Of a stretch of DNA of 64,000 bases, positions 30,291 through 38,960 are shown in pieces. Positions within the stretch are counted from its first letter, which is position 1. Every line of letters begins with the position of its first letter. The notes under the pieces were generated by a model. That model worked only from the letters and a program-made list of their open reading frames with translations. It did no database searches and was not told the origin of the DNA. The position numbers and the translations under genes were made by a program. The DNA is taken from the NCBI RefSeq assembly GCF_003352185.1, contig NZ_CP029608.1, positions 4,340,001-4,404,000 on the forward strand, given 5' to 3'. Source of the stretch: Pseudomonas kribbensis. GTDB taxonomy: Bacteria > Pseudomonadota > Gammaproteobacteria > Pseudomonadales > Pseudomonadaceae.

Positions 30291-31084
30291 GCGCCTTGCC
30301 CGCTTGCCAGACGCTGTTGCTGGAGCCGCATAACGGCGTGCTGCACATCACCCTCAATCGCCCGGAAAGCCGCAACGCCATGAGCCTGCAAATGGTCGCC
30401 GAACTGCGCGCAGTGCTTGCTGCTGTGCGCGATAACCGCAGCGTGCGCGCCCTGGTGCTCAGCGGCGCCGGCGGGCATTTCTGTGCCGGCGGTGACATCA
30501 AGGACATGGCCAACGCTCGCGCCCAGGGCAGAGATGCCTATCGCGAGTTGAACCGTGCTTTCGGGTCGCTGCTGGAGGAGGCGCAGCACGCACCGCAAGT
30601 ACTGATCACCGTGCTGCAGGGCGCGGTACTCGGTGGCGGTTTCGGGCTGGCGTGCGTGAGTGATATCGCGATGGCCGATCATCAGGCGCAATTCGGTCTG
30701 CCGGAAACCAGTCTTGGCCTGTTGCCGGCACAGATCGCGCCGTTTGTGGTGCAGCGTATCGGCCTCACCGAAGCCCGTCGCCTGGCCCTGACCGCTGCAC
30801 GATTCGATGGTCATCAGGCTCGACGGCTGGGGCTGGTGCACTTTGTCGAACAGGATCCGCAGGCACTCGCCGAGCGTCTGGATGAAGTGCTCGATCACGT
30901 CTTGTGTTGCGCCCCCGAAGCGAATGCCGTGACGAAAAAGCTGCTGCTGGCCAGTGCCGGCCAGCCATCGAGCGAACTGCTGGATGAAGCGGCGCAGTGT
31001 TTCAGCGAAGCGGTGACCGGTGCCGAGGGCATCGAGGGCACGATGGCGTTTGTGCAAAAGCGCAAACCCGGATGGAGCACCTGA
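30287..31084 (+). CDS. atuE: Isohexenylglutaconyl-CoA hydratase AtuE
   Basis: Enoyl-CoA hydratase/isomerase family, 265 residues. Visible motifs are LNRPESRNAMSLQM, GHFCAGGDIKDM (oxyanion hole), GAVLGGGFGLACVSDIA and FGLPETSLGLLPAQIAPFVV. It hydrates the carboxylated geranyl-CoA product before lyase cleavage. The start overlaps the atuD stop by four bases (ATGA), which settles the start. A REP element follows its stop directly and separates it from atuF. Confidence 0.92.
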   Translation: MSALPACQTLLLEPHNGVLHITLNRPESRNAMSLQMVAELRAVLAAVRDNRSVRALVLSGAGGHFCAGGDIKDMANARAQGRDAYRELNRAFGSLLEEAQHAPQVLITVLQGAVLGGGFGLACVSDIAMADHQAQFGLPETSLGLLPAQIAPFVVQRIGLTEARRLALTAARFDGHQARRLGLVHFVEQDPQALAERLDEVLDHVLCCAPEANAVTKKLLLASAGQPSSELLDEAAQCFSEAVTGAEGIEGTMAFVQKRKPGWST

Positions 31085-31118
31085 CCCTGTGGGAGCGGGC
31101 TTGCCCGCGATGAGGCCC
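31085..31118. repeat. Single REP element inside the atu operon
   Basis: CCTGTGGGAGCGGGCTTGCC followed by CGCGATGAGGCCC: same family as the REPIN at 7890-7988, but a single copy with a GCGGGC-TTGCCCGC hairpin. It starts immediately after the atuE stop. Such elements can alter mRNA stability between cistrons. Confidence 0.85.
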
Positions 31119-31152
31119 TTCAATCCACCGCCAACATTCAGGAAAAACCACC

Positions 31153-33114
31153 ATGCCCGCCATCCATAAAATCCTGATCGCCAACCGCGGTGAAATCGCC
31201 TGCCGCATCCAGCGCACCGCCCAGGCCCTCGGTTATCGCACGGTCGCGGTGTTCAGCGACGCCGACGCCGATGCGCTGCATGTCCAAATGGCGGATGAAG
31301 CGGTGAACATCGGCCCGGCGCCGGTTCAACAGTCCTACCTGAACTCCCCGGCAATTCTCGACGCCGCCCGGCGCAGCGGTGCCGACGCGATCCATCCCGG
31401 TTATGGCTTCCTCTCGGAAAACGCCGAGTTCGCCCGGGCCTGCGAACAGGCCGGCCTGACTTTCATCGGCCCCAGCGTTGAAGCCATCGAACTGATGGGC
31501 AGCAAACGCCAGTCGAAAATCGCCATGCTCACCGCCGGCGTCCCATGCATCGCCGGCTATCAAGGCGCCGAGCAGGACGACGCGACCCTGACACGAGAAG
31601 CCGAGCGCATCGGCTATCCGCTGATGATCAAGGCCAGCGCCGGCGGTGGCGGACGCGGCATGCGGCTGGTGCACAGCGCCGAAGAGTTGCCGGCGCAATT
31701 GCGCACGGCTCGCTCGGAAGCCTTGAATGGATTCGGCAGCGACGAACTGATCCTCGAACAGGCCCTGATCGAACCGCGCCATGTCGAGATTCAGCTGTTC
31801 GGCGACCGGCACGGCAATCTGATCTATCTCGGCGAACGGGACTGCTCGATCCAGCGTCGCCACCAGAAAGTCATTGAAGAAGCACCGTGCCCGGTGATGA
31901 CCGAAGAACTGCGTCAGGCGATGGGCGAAGCAGCGCTCAAGGCCGGACGCGCGGTGAACTACGTGGGCGCCGGCACCGTGGAGTTTCTGCTCGATGCCCG
32001 CGGCCAGTTCTACTTTCTGGAGATGAACACCCGGCTGCAGGTCGAACACCCGGTAACCGAATTGATTACCGGCCTGGATCTGGTGGCGTGGCAGCTTTTG
32101 GTTGCCGAGGGTCAGCCTCTGCCGTTGAACCAGGCGCAGGTCAAACTCGAAGGCCACGCCATGGAAGTGCGACTCTATGCCGAAGACCCGGCCCAGGGAT
32201 TCCTGCCGCAGACCGGCCGTGTCGAAGCCTGGGCACCGGCACTGGATCGGGGAGCGCGGGTTGATCATGGGCTGATCGAAGGTCAGTCGATCTCGCCGTT
32301 CTACGACCCGATGCTCGGCAAACTGATCGCCCACGGCGCGACCCGCGAAGAGGCCCGGCGCAAGCTGTTGTGCGCAGTTCAGGACAGCGTGCTGCTGGGT
32401 GTGCAGAGCAATCAACGGCTGCTGGCCAGTCTGTTGCAGCATCCGCAGTTCATCAGCGGCGAATTCAGTACCGGGTTTATCCCGCATCACTTCGCCGACC
32501 ATCCATGCCTGCATGCCCATACACCGAGTGCGGAAGAACTCGCGATCGCGGCGTTGCTGTTCTATCAATCTGCCGCGGGTTCGCATCGCGCACCGTTGGC
32601 CGGTTGGCGCAACAATGCCGGCGCGCCGCTGCACTATCGCCTGGGTCTTGAAGATCAGGAATGGAGCGTGCAATTACTGGCCGCCCCGGATGGCATCGTT
32701 CGGATACAGGTCTCTGAACGAGCCTTCGAACTGAAGCTCACCGAACACGGCCAACACTCGATTTCCCTGGAAATCGAAGGCCTGCGCCAGCGCCACGTCT
32801 ATCGCCTGCACGACGACCAGCTCTGGCTGTTCACCCGCCCCGGCAGCCTGCGTCTGGTGAATCGAACTCACGCCGTGATCGACAGTCAGACCAGCGTCAG
32901 CACCGGCACCTTGAAAGCCCCGATGGATGGCGCAATCATCGACGTGCTTGTCAGCGAAGGCAGCCCGGTCAGTAAAGGCCAGCTGCTGGTGGTGCTGGAA
33001 GCAATGAAAATGGAGCACCCGCTCAAGGCAGGCATCGATGGCGTGCTCAAGCGGGTGCAGGTCAAGGTCGGCGATCAGGTGAAAAATCGTCAGGTTCTGT
33101 TGCAGGTCGAGTAG
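31153..33114 (+). CDS. atuF: Geranyl-CoA carboxylase, biotin-carrying (alpha) subunit
   Basis: Protein of 653 residues. The biotin carboxylase domain (about 1-445) has KILIANRGEIACRIQRTAQ, AIHPGYGFLSENAEFA, ATP-grasp loop KASAGGGGRGMRLV, QRRHQKVIEEAP and EMNTRLQVEHPVTE. A linker follows, then the biotinyl domain with Lys619 in VLEAMKMEHPLKAG. It carboxylates its own biotin with ATP and bicarbonate for transfer by AtuC. RBS CAGGAAA precedes ATG 31153. It is the last gene of the cluster here; the usual atuG and atuH are not downstream. Confidence 0.92.
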   Translation: MPAIHKILIANRGEIACRIQRTAQALGYRTVAVFSDADADALHVQMADEAVNIGPAPVQQSYLNSPAILDAARRSGADAIHPGYGFLSENAEFARACEQAGLTFIGPSVEAIELMGSKRQSKIAMLTAGVPCIAGYQGAEQDDATLTREAERIGYPLMIKASAGGGGRGMRLVHSAEELPAQLRTARSEALNGFGSDELILEQALIEPRHVEIQLFGDRHGNLIYLGERDCSIQRRHQKVIEEAPCPVMTEELRQAMGEAALKAGRAVNYVGAGTVEFLLDARGQFYFLEMNTRLQVEHPVTELITGLDLVAWQLLVAEGQPLPLNQAQVKLEGHAMEVRLYAEDPAQGFLPQTGRVEAWAPALDRGARVDHGLIEGQSISPFYDPMLGKLIAHGATREEARRKLLCAVQDSVLLGVQSNQRLLASLLQHPQFISGEFSTGFIPHHFADHPCLHAHTPSAEELAIAALLFYQSAAGSHRAPLAGWRNNAGAPLHYRLGLEDQEWSVQLLAAPDGIVRIQVSERAFELKLTEHGQHSISLEIEGLRQRHVYRLHDDQLWLFTRPGSLRLVNRTHAVIDSQTSVSTGTLKAPMDGAIIDVLVSEGSPVSKGQLLVVLEAMKMEHPLKAGIDGVLKRVQVKVGDQVKNRQVLLQVE

Positions 33115-33183
33115 TCACCGCGCGCATCCGCAAGGTTTGACTACGCTCTGAATAATCAGGACGCGGAAATCAGGAACCCTGCG

Positions 33184-33726
33184 ATGCCCCATTGGCTGGT
33201 CATTGATCTGGAAGCCACCACCGATGAAGGTGGCTGGCCGGTTACGGAAATGGAGATCATCGAAATCGGTGCCACCCTGGTGGATCGAACCGGTCGCGAG
33301 CAGGATCACTTTCAACGCTTCGTCAAACCGACGCGTCGGCCACTGCTGACGCCATTCTGTCGTGAGCTGACACACATCACCCAGGCCAACATCGACGCGG
33401 CGCAACCGCTGAGCGAGGTCTGGCCGGCGTTCGAGCGCTGGCTCGCTCAGCATCAGACTCGCCTTGAAGGCTGGGCCAGCTGGGGTGATTACGACCGCAA
33501 GCAATTGCTTCAGGAATGGCAGCGCCTGCAACTCGACAGCGCGCTGAGCCGTGTGCCGCACATGAACCTCAAACAGCGCTTTGCCAAGGCCCGACGCCTC
33601 GAACGGCCCCTGGGACTCAATGGCGCCCTGCAACTGGCGGGCATGCAGTTCACCGGGCAGCAACACCGGGCACTGGAAGATGCGCGCAATACCGCCCGAT
33701 TATTGCCGCTGGTGCTGCCGCTCTAG
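33184..33726 (+). CDS. DEDDh 3'-5' exonuclease, ERI-1/KapD-like
   Basis: Single-domain exonuclease of 180 residues. ExoI motif WLVIDLEATTD (Asp, Glu), ExoII region WASWGDYDRKQL and ExoIII HRALEDARNTARLLP give the DEDDh set of metal-binding residues plus the catalytic His. The PVTEMEIIEIGATLVD segment is typical of ERI-1-like proteins, which trim structured RNA 3' ends in eukaryotes; bacterial substrates are not established. The gene stands alone after atuF, with 69 bases between. Confidence 0.85.
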   Translation: MPHWLVIDLEATTDEGGWPVTEMEIIEIGATLVDRTGREQDHFQRFVKPTRRPLLTPFCRELTHITQANIDAAQPLSEVWPAFERWLAQHQTRLEGWASWGDYDRKQLLQEWQRLQLDSALSRVPHMNLKQRFAKARRLERPLGLNGALQLAGMQFTGQQHRALEDARNTARLLPLVLPL

Positions 33727-33808
33727 CGCAGGTGACGGCGCCTTGAGCCTTGTGCATACTGGCCGACCTTTTTGACCCTTTTTAAGCCCTTTTCGAGAGG
33801 AATCGCCC

Positions 33809-34093
33809 ATGTTTAAAGTCAACGAGTACTTCGACGGCACCGTCAAGTCGATCGCTTTTGGCACTGCCGAAGGCCCTGCGACCATCGGCGTCATGGCCCC
33901 GGGCGAATATGAATTCGGCACCAGCCAGCGTGAAATCATGCACGTGGTGTCCGGCGCACTGACCGTCAAACTGCCGGACAGCAGCGACTGGGAAACCTTC
34001 GCCGCCGGCAGCCAGTTCAACGTGCCGGCCAACAGCAAATTCCAGTTGAAAGTGGCCGTCGACACCGCTTACCTGTGCGAATACCGCGGCTGA
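33809..34093 (+). CDS. ppnP: Pyrimidine/purine nucleoside phosphorylase PpnP
   Basis: Small cupin of 94 residues, the YaiE/PpnP family (formerly DUF1255). [40 protein letters not shown] and [13 protein letters not shown] are characteristic and the length fits the family. It splits several nucleosides with phosphate. GAGAGGAA precedes the ATG, and a strong terminator follows. Confidence 0.92.
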   Translation: MFKVNEYFDGTVKSIAFGTAEGPATIGVMAPGEYEFGTSQREIMHVVSGALTVKLPDSSDWETFAAGSQFNVPANSKFQLKVAVDTAYLCEYRG

Positions 34094-34116
34094 AACCAAG
34101 CTTTCCTGCGGCAATA

Positions 34117-34150
34117 AAAAATGCCCGTGTCCTTGGACACGGGCATTTTT
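34117..34150. terminator. Bidirectional terminator after ppnP
   Basis: Perfect 16-base arms (AAAAATGCCCGTGTCC and its reverse complement) with a 2-base loop; T tract on both strands. It serves ppnP and the converging MOSC gene. Confidence 0.93.
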
Positions 34151-34164
34151 CGTTTCAGGGCCGG

Positions 34165-34971
34165 TTATTCGAGGATTTCTACCGGCATCCCGACTTCGAG
34201 GCGGCCATTGCTGTCGTTGACCAGGTTTTGCCCGAACATCGCACCGTCGGCCTGTGCGCGGGTCTTTTGCAGGGTCGCCAGTGGCTCGCGGTCGGCGCTG
34301 CGCTCACCGGTTTTCGGGTCGATGGTGGTGAGAATGCAGCGCGAGCACGACTTGACCACGCGGAATTCGACATCGCCAATGCGAATGCGCTTCCAGCCAT
34401 CCTCGGCATACGCCTCGCTGCCCTCGATCACCAGATTCGGCCGGAACCGCAGCATTTCCAGCGGACGCCCGACTTCCTGCGATAGATGTTGCAGCGACGC
34501 CTCGCCAATCAACAGCAGCGGGAAACCGTCGGCAAAGGCCACCTGGTCGTCATCGTTGCCGTACCCGGCCTGGGTCGTGCGGGCGCGGTCCAGTGGTACT
34601 TGCACCAGTCGGGTCGGCTTGCCGATGAATTCGCTGACCCAGCGGGCCGCTTCTTCACCGGCATCCGGCACACGCAAGGTGTCGCGCCAGATGGTCACGC
34701 CGCGCAGTTCGGCTTCGTTACCGGGCAAGGCGATATCAATTGCCGAATGCCCCGGCGCATCAAGGGTCAGGCCACCGTCGGCATTCCACAGCGCGGACAA
34801 CTGGCTCATCTTCGCTTCGGCACGCTGAGTCAGGAAGCGCCCGCTGGCCTCGTCCACCAGCATCCAGCGTCGGTCGCCCTCAAGCCCCAGTTTGTCCAGG
34901 CCGATCCCTTGCAGGACCTCGGCCTTGCCGGATTTCAGCGGGTAACGATAAAGCGCGCTCAGACGCAGCAT
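34165..34971 (-). CDS. MOSC-domain protein, YcbX-like
   Basis: Protein of 268 residues. The N-terminal MOSC_N beta-barrel (MLRLSALYRYPLKSGKAEVL, LEGDRRWMLVDE, FLTQRAEAKMSQL) precedes the MOSC domain (LRFRPNLVIEGSEAYAEDGW) with the cysteine in VKSCSRCILTTID, likely the molybdenum-cofactor ligand. YcbX/mARC-type proteins reduce N-hydroxylated bases and similar compounds. It lacks the C-terminal ferredoxin domain of E. coli YcbX (the protein stops at about 268), so it would need a separate electron donor. Confidence 0.85.
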   Translation of the reverse strand: MLRLSALYRYPLKSGKAEVLQGIGLDKLGLEGDRRWMLVDEASGRFLTQRAEAKMSQLSALWNADGGLTLDAPGHSAIDIALPGNEAELRGVTIWRDTLRVPDAGEEAARWVSEFIGKPTRLVQVPLDRARTTQAGYGNDDDQVAFADGFPLLLIGEASLQHLSQEVGRPLEMLRFRPNLVIEGSEAYAEDGWKRIRIGDVEFRVVKSCSRCILTTIDPKTGERSADREPLATLQKTRAQADGAMFGQNLVNDSNGRLEVGMPVEILE

Positions 34972-35029
34972 GGCCAGCTCCCTGGTGGGTGAAAAACGCC
35001 ACCCTATACGAGCTTTGTCGCCGAATCAA

Positions 35030-35048
35030 AGGCTGACGCCGGGTCAGC
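35030..35048 (-). terminator. Terminator after cheV
   Basis: On the minus strand GGCTGAC and GTCAGCC form a stem, followed by TTT. It lies 14 bases past the cheV stop. Confidence 0.65.
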
Positions 35049-35061
35049 CTCGACAAGTTGA

Positions 35062-35997
35062 TCAGGCCGGTACTTCGTCGAGCATCAGACGCTGACGAAC
35101 TACATCGACCAGTTTGTCCGGCTGGAACTTGGAGAGGAAGTTGTCGCAGCCGACCTTCTTCACCATCGAGTCGTTGAAGCTGCCGGACAGCGAGGTGTGC
35201 AACACCACATACAGGCCACGCAGACGCGGGTCGTTGCGGATCTCGGTGGTCAGGCGATAGCCGTCCATTTCCGGCATTTCCGCGTCGGTGAAGATCATCA
35301 ACAGCTTGTCGGTCATGTTGACCCCGGTGTCGGCCCAGGCCTTGAGCATGTTCAGGGCTTTCAGACCGTCGCTGGCGATGTGCATCTTCACGCCCAACTG
35401 ACCGAGGGTGTCGCGCAATTGCGACAGGGCCACATTGGAATCGTCCACCAACAGCACTTCACGGCCGCGGGCACGCTCCAGGACCGGGTCTTCGAGTTTG
35501 TCGCGGGAAACCTTGGCGTTGTACGGGACGATTTCGGCGAGGACTTTCTCGACGTCGATGATTTCCACCAGTTGATCGTCGACCTTGCTGATGGCGGTCA
35601 GGTAGTGCTGACGACCGGCGCTGGTCGGCGGCGGCAGGATGGCTTCCCAGTTCATGTTGACGATGCGATCCACACCACCGACGAGGAAGGCCTGCACCGA
35701 ACGGTTGTATTCCGTAACGATGATCGTGCTGTTGGGGCCCGGCACCAGCGGGCGCATGCCGATCGCCTGGGACAGGTCGATCACCGGCAGAGTCTGGCCG
35801 CGCAGGTTGACCACACCGCAGACAAACGGGTGACGTTGCGGCATCAGGGTCAGCTTCGGTAGTTGCAGGACTTCCTGAACCTTGAACACGTTGATCGCGA
35901 ACAATTGGCGCCCGGCCAGCCTAAACATGAGAATTTCCAGGCGATTCTCACCCACCAGTTGCGTGCGTTGGTCTACCGTATCGAGAATGCCGGCCAT
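35062..35997 (-). CDS. cheV: Chemotaxis coupling protein CheV
   Basis: Protein of 311 residues. The CheW-like domain (about 20-165) has ILMFRLAGRQLFAINVFKVQ and GVVNLRGQTLPVIDL; the receiver domain (about 180-305) has VLLVDDSN, phospho-acceptor Asp in MIFTDAEMPEMDGY, and Lys in FLSKFQ. It couples chemoreceptors to CheA with a phosphorylation-tuned adaptation. The ATG at 35997 is preceded by AGGAG at six bases; an in-frame start 11 codons earlier is less likely. It stands alone here, away from a che operon, as is common for cheV. Confidence 0.92.
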   Translation of the reverse strand: MAGILDTVDQRTQLVGENRLEILMFRLAGRQLFAINVFKVQEVLQLPKLTLMPQRHPFVCGVVNLRGQTLPVIDLSQAIGMRPLVPGPNSTIIVTEYNRSVQAFLVGGVDRIVNMNWEAILPPPTSAGRQHYLTAISKVDDQLVEIIDVEKVLAEIVPYNAKVSRDKLEDPVLERARGREVLLVDDSNVALSQLRDTLGQLGVKMHIASDGLKALNMLKAWADTGVNMTDKLLMIFTDAEMPEMDGYRLTTEIRNDPRLRGLYVVLHTSLSGSFNDSMVKKVGCDNFLSKFQPDKLVDVVRQRLMLDEVPA

Positions 35998-36202
35998 CAA
36001 TGACTCCTGGGCTTGTTCTGGTGAATTCATTAAAGGGGGTTATCGGCGGATTCCGGCCAATCTTGATCCCCATACAAATCACCTACAAAATGCCATGAGT
36101 AGGCATTGATGTCACATTAACATCATGCTTTACTGGCCCCGTGATTTCATCTGCTACATTCTCTACGGCGCGACCTCGGTTTGCACCGTAGGTTCCCGTG
36201 TC

Positions 36203-36217
36203 TAAGGGATTCCCCTA
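36203..36217. promoter_or_regulatory. RcsB/LuxR-type palindrome upstream of the Hpt-like gene
   Basis: TAAGGGATTCCCCTA: 6-base arms with one mismatch, similar in form to boxes of NarL/RcsB-type response regulators and to the palindrome at 52438. It lies about 230 bases before the 36450 start. The regulator is not identified. Confidence 0.35.
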
Positions 36218-36449
36218 GTAACAATCAGGCCCAACCTGATGTTCGCAATATCCAATAGCCATTAATGTGACGCCATTCTCATTGCATGAACGGAGTCAGG
36301 CTTTTGTGTGCGATCGCAGGTCAGTGGAAACTCACCCTCTCGAAACCCCTGTCAAAAGCCTCGGCACCGCAGGGCGCGATCTCACGACGGTTCATGATCG
36401 TCGACACACACGACATTCGCTCATCAGACATGACGTTGTGGAGATAAGC

Positions 36450-36920
36450 ATGCCGAACGACCGTAAAGAGTGGGCGCAGCGGTTCCCCGATTTTCTTGTC
36501 GAGGCTGAAACGCTCCTGGCCAAGTCCGAAGAGTGCCTGAGTCATTTGCAACTGATCAGCAATGACAAGGACGCAATCGATTGCATGCTCAGCACCCTGC
36601 TCAAACTGGCGAACAAGGCCGATGCCCTGGCACTGGTGGCAGTCTCCGAGTTCTGCCTGCACCTGCACGGTTTGCTCACTCAGGCGCAAGATCATGTCGA
36701 CCTGCATGCCCAGGCACTCGACGCCCTGAAAGACTGCTTCACCCTGATGGCCTGGCAACTTGAGCTGGTCGACCAGAGCACCGGCCAGCTGAGCCTGGAC
36801 GAAAGCGAGCAGACGTCCCTCATCGAAGCGTTCGCCTTCCAGGTTGGGCAGAGCCAGTTTCAACCGCCGCTCAGTGCCAAACCCTTGTCCCTCGTGTCTT
36901 ACTCGGAGCGACAAGCGTAA
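36450..36920 (+). CDS. Small helical protein with an Hpt-like layout, no phospho-histidine
   Basis: Protein of 156 residues, all helical by eye, no signal or membrane segment. Residues about 10-75 (FPDFLVEAETLLAKSEECL, DAIDCMLSTLLKLANKADAL, VAVSEFCLHLHGLLTQAQ) follow the helix pattern of CheA-type Hpt domains, but the helix that should read H-x-L-K-G reads LLKLANKADA, so no phosphotransfer histidine is present. I do not know the family. ATG 36450 follows GTGGAG; a longer frame to 36267 looks untranslated. Its neighbours are cheV (divergent) and a NarL-type two-component pair downstream, so a signalling accessory role is possible. Confidence 0.6.
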   Translation: MPNDRKEWAQRFPDFLVEAETLLAKSEECLSHLQLISNDKDAIDCMLSTLLKLANKADALALVAVSEFCLHLHGLLTQAQDHVDLHAQALDALKDCFTLMAWQLELVDQSTGQLSLDESEQTSLIEAFAFQVGQSQFQPPLSAKPLSLVSYSERQA

Positions 36921-37410
36921 TCGAGTGCACCCCGGGCCTGTTGGAGCCTGTTAGTTCGAGCCATCGAATGTCGCAATTGAATAACTCATGCCTGCCAGCG
37001 ACATCTCCAAATAAATAATTACGCTTCAACATGCAGAATGCCTACCGTTGAAGTCAGGGTTTACCTGTGTATAAAAACTGAAGACTTCAGGTGTCATCGA
37101 TAATTATCGACTCCAATAAATCAACTTTTTCCATTATGGAACTCGCGTCCAACATGGCGTATTTCCTGACTCTTTGGACATATAGGGCGAACGCGACCAA
37201 CGGTATGTTAAGTGGTATTATGCCGCGCGTTAGTTGCTTTCACTTAATGGCACAGTGATTTCAATGATCGGTCTGCCTCAAAGTTGGCAGTCAATTATCG
37301 ATCACTGAGCCGTATTGAAACCAACAACCTGAATCACAGATTTTCAGACATAGACCGCCAGCCACTCTGACCGGTCTGCCCGCAGCGAACATCCATTGGC
37401 TCCATCCGCT
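36921..37410. other. AT-rich intergenic region with palindromes
   Basis: About 490 bases without a gene, clearly richer in A/T than its surroundings. It holds a perfect 14-base palindrome TCGATAATTATCGA (37097-37110); the half-site ATTATCGA recurs at 37294-37301. It probably carries the promoter and control sites of the downstream kinase. No RNA gene could be recognised. Confidence 0.5.
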
Positions 37411-38304
37411 ATGTACGCCAGCCTCAAGTCAATCGCCACATGGCCACCCTCCCGAGAAAACGCGCGCAGGTTCACGCTCACGCTTTGCATTGGCGCAGCT
37501 TTGGGCAGTCTGCTGACTTATTGCCTTTCCGCACCGTTGTCATTTGGCCTGCTGCTGCTCAACATGGCAGCCGCCGCTTGCGTCTTTACCCAGCATCGCC
37601 TGTCACGCAAGTCGATCAAGTTCCAGCCCCAGGAGCTGGCCGATCGATTGCTCGAAGTCCAGGAAAACGAACGCCATCGCCTCAGCCGCGAACTGCACGA
37701 CGATATCGGCCAGTTGCTGACCGCCGCCAAGTTACAGAGCGAATGGCTCAAACGGCGTCTGCCCGAGGACCTTCAGGAACAATGTTCGGCACTCTGCGAC
37801 ACCCTTGAGGAAACCCTCAATAAAGTCCGCGACGTTTCGGCCATTCTCAACCCACGACAGCTGACCAGCCTCGGGCTGGAAGCCAGTCTGCGTGCGCATT
37901 TGCTCAAGACACTGGCCAATACGTCGGTTCACTGGAGCCTGGACTGTCAGCAGCGTTTGAACGGTATCCCCGAAGAAATGGCTGTCGCCGCCTTCCGCAT
38001 CACTCAGGAAGCCGTGACCAACATCCTGCGACATGCGCAGGCCAAGAACCTGCTGATCCGCGTGCAACGCCTTCCCCAAGGCTTGACCCTGCTGATCAGC
38101 GATGACGGTCTGGGGTTTGCCCCGGCCGCCAATCCCGGTCGTGAAGGACAACGAGGCATGGCCGGGATGGCCGAACGGATCGAGCAACTGGGCGGCAGCC
38201 TGAGCGTGACGAGCGAACCGGGCAAAGGCACTCAAATCGAAGCACTATTCCCCTGGGCGCCCCGTGCACTCGAGCGGGCCAGTACGAATAAGGTTATGCG
38301 TTGA
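37411..38304 (+). CDS. NarX-type sensor histidine kinase (HisKA_3)
   Basis: Protein of 297 residues. Two adjacent membrane segments (about 22-60) are followed by a short linker, then HisKA_3 dimerisation with the phospho-His in ENERHRLSRELHDDIGQLLT, and a HATPase with AVTNILRHAQAKN, ISDDGLGF and GMAGMAERIEQLGG. It has almost no periplasmic loop, so it probably senses a membrane or cytosolic signal. The start is ATG 37411; a TTG at 37396 is possible, and neither has a strong RBS. The stop overlaps the TTG start of the response regulator gene. Confidence 0.83.
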   Translation: MYASLKSIATWPPSRENARRFTLTLCIGAALGSLLTYCLSAPLSFGLLLLNMAAAACVFTQHRLSRKSIKFQPQELADRLLEVQENERHRLSRELHDDIGQLLTAAKLQSEWLKRRLPEDLQEQCSALCDTLEETLNKVRDVSAILNPRQLTSLGLEASLRAHLLKTLANTSVHWSLDCQQRLNGIPEEMAVAAFRITQEAVTNILRHAQAKNLLIRVQRLPQGLTLLISDDGLGFAPAANPGREGQRGMAGMAERIEQLGGSLSVTSEPGKGTQIEALFPWAPRALERASTNKVMR

Positions 38305-38960
38305 CTTGTAACTTACTTCTGGTGGATGACCACTCGCTGATCAGAGCCGGCGTGCGCGCTCTGGTGCTGGATATTCCCGGTTATGCGGTAATCGGTGAGG
38401 CCAATGACGGCTCGCAATTGCTCGAGATGGTCGAGCAACTGAACCCCGATATCGTCTTGCTGGATATTTCCATGAGAGAAACCGGCGGCCTGGAGGCGTT
38501 GCAGCGGCTCAGACGGGTTCGTCCGCACAGCAAAGTGCTGATTCTGTCGATGCACACCGACCCTGCGCTGATCATGCAGGCACTGGAATCCGGTGCTCAT
38601 GGCTATCTGCTCAAGGACACCACGGCCACCGAGCTCGAACACGCACTGGAAGCCCTTCGCAACAACGAACGCTACCTGAGCCCGGCCATCGCCCACACGG
38701 TGATCAACCAGGCCCTGACACGCAATCAGAAGTTGCAACCGGAAGTCGCCGATTCACACAACCTGACGGCTCGCCAGCTGGAAATCCTGCGCCTGATCGT
38801 TCGCGGCAAGTCCACCCGTGAGATCGCCAATGGTTTGGGCCTGAGCATCAAGACTGTGGAAACCCACCGCTCGCAGATCATGAAACGCCTGCAGATCTAC
38901 GATGTGGCGGGGCTGGTACTGTTTGCCGTGCGTGAACAGATCATCAGTCTGGACGACTGA
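38301..38960 (+). CDS. NarL/LuxR-type response regulator
   Basis: Protein of 219 residues. The receiver has VDDHSLIRAGVRAL, phospho-acceptor Asp in DIVLLDISMRETGG, Ser in LILSMHTD and Lys in YLLKDT. The C-terminal LuxR HTH reads LTARQLEILRLIVRGKSTRE, IANGLGLSIKTVETHRSQIM. The start is TTG at 38301, overlapping the kinase stop (TTGA) with AAGG upstream; no ATG is available in frame. The regulon is unknown. Its 3' end overlaps the converging lipid kinase gene by 17 bases. Confidence 0.86.
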   Translation: MTCNLLLVDDHSLIRAGVRALVLDIPGYAVIGEANDGSQLLEMVEQLNPDIVLLDISMRETGGLEALQRLRRVRPHSKVLILSMHTDPALIMQALESGAHGYLLKDTTATELEHALEALRNNERYLSPAIAHTVINQALTRNQKLQPEVADSHNLTARQLEILRLIVRGKSTREIANGLGLSIKTVETHRSQIMKRLQIYDVAGLVLFAVREQIISLDD

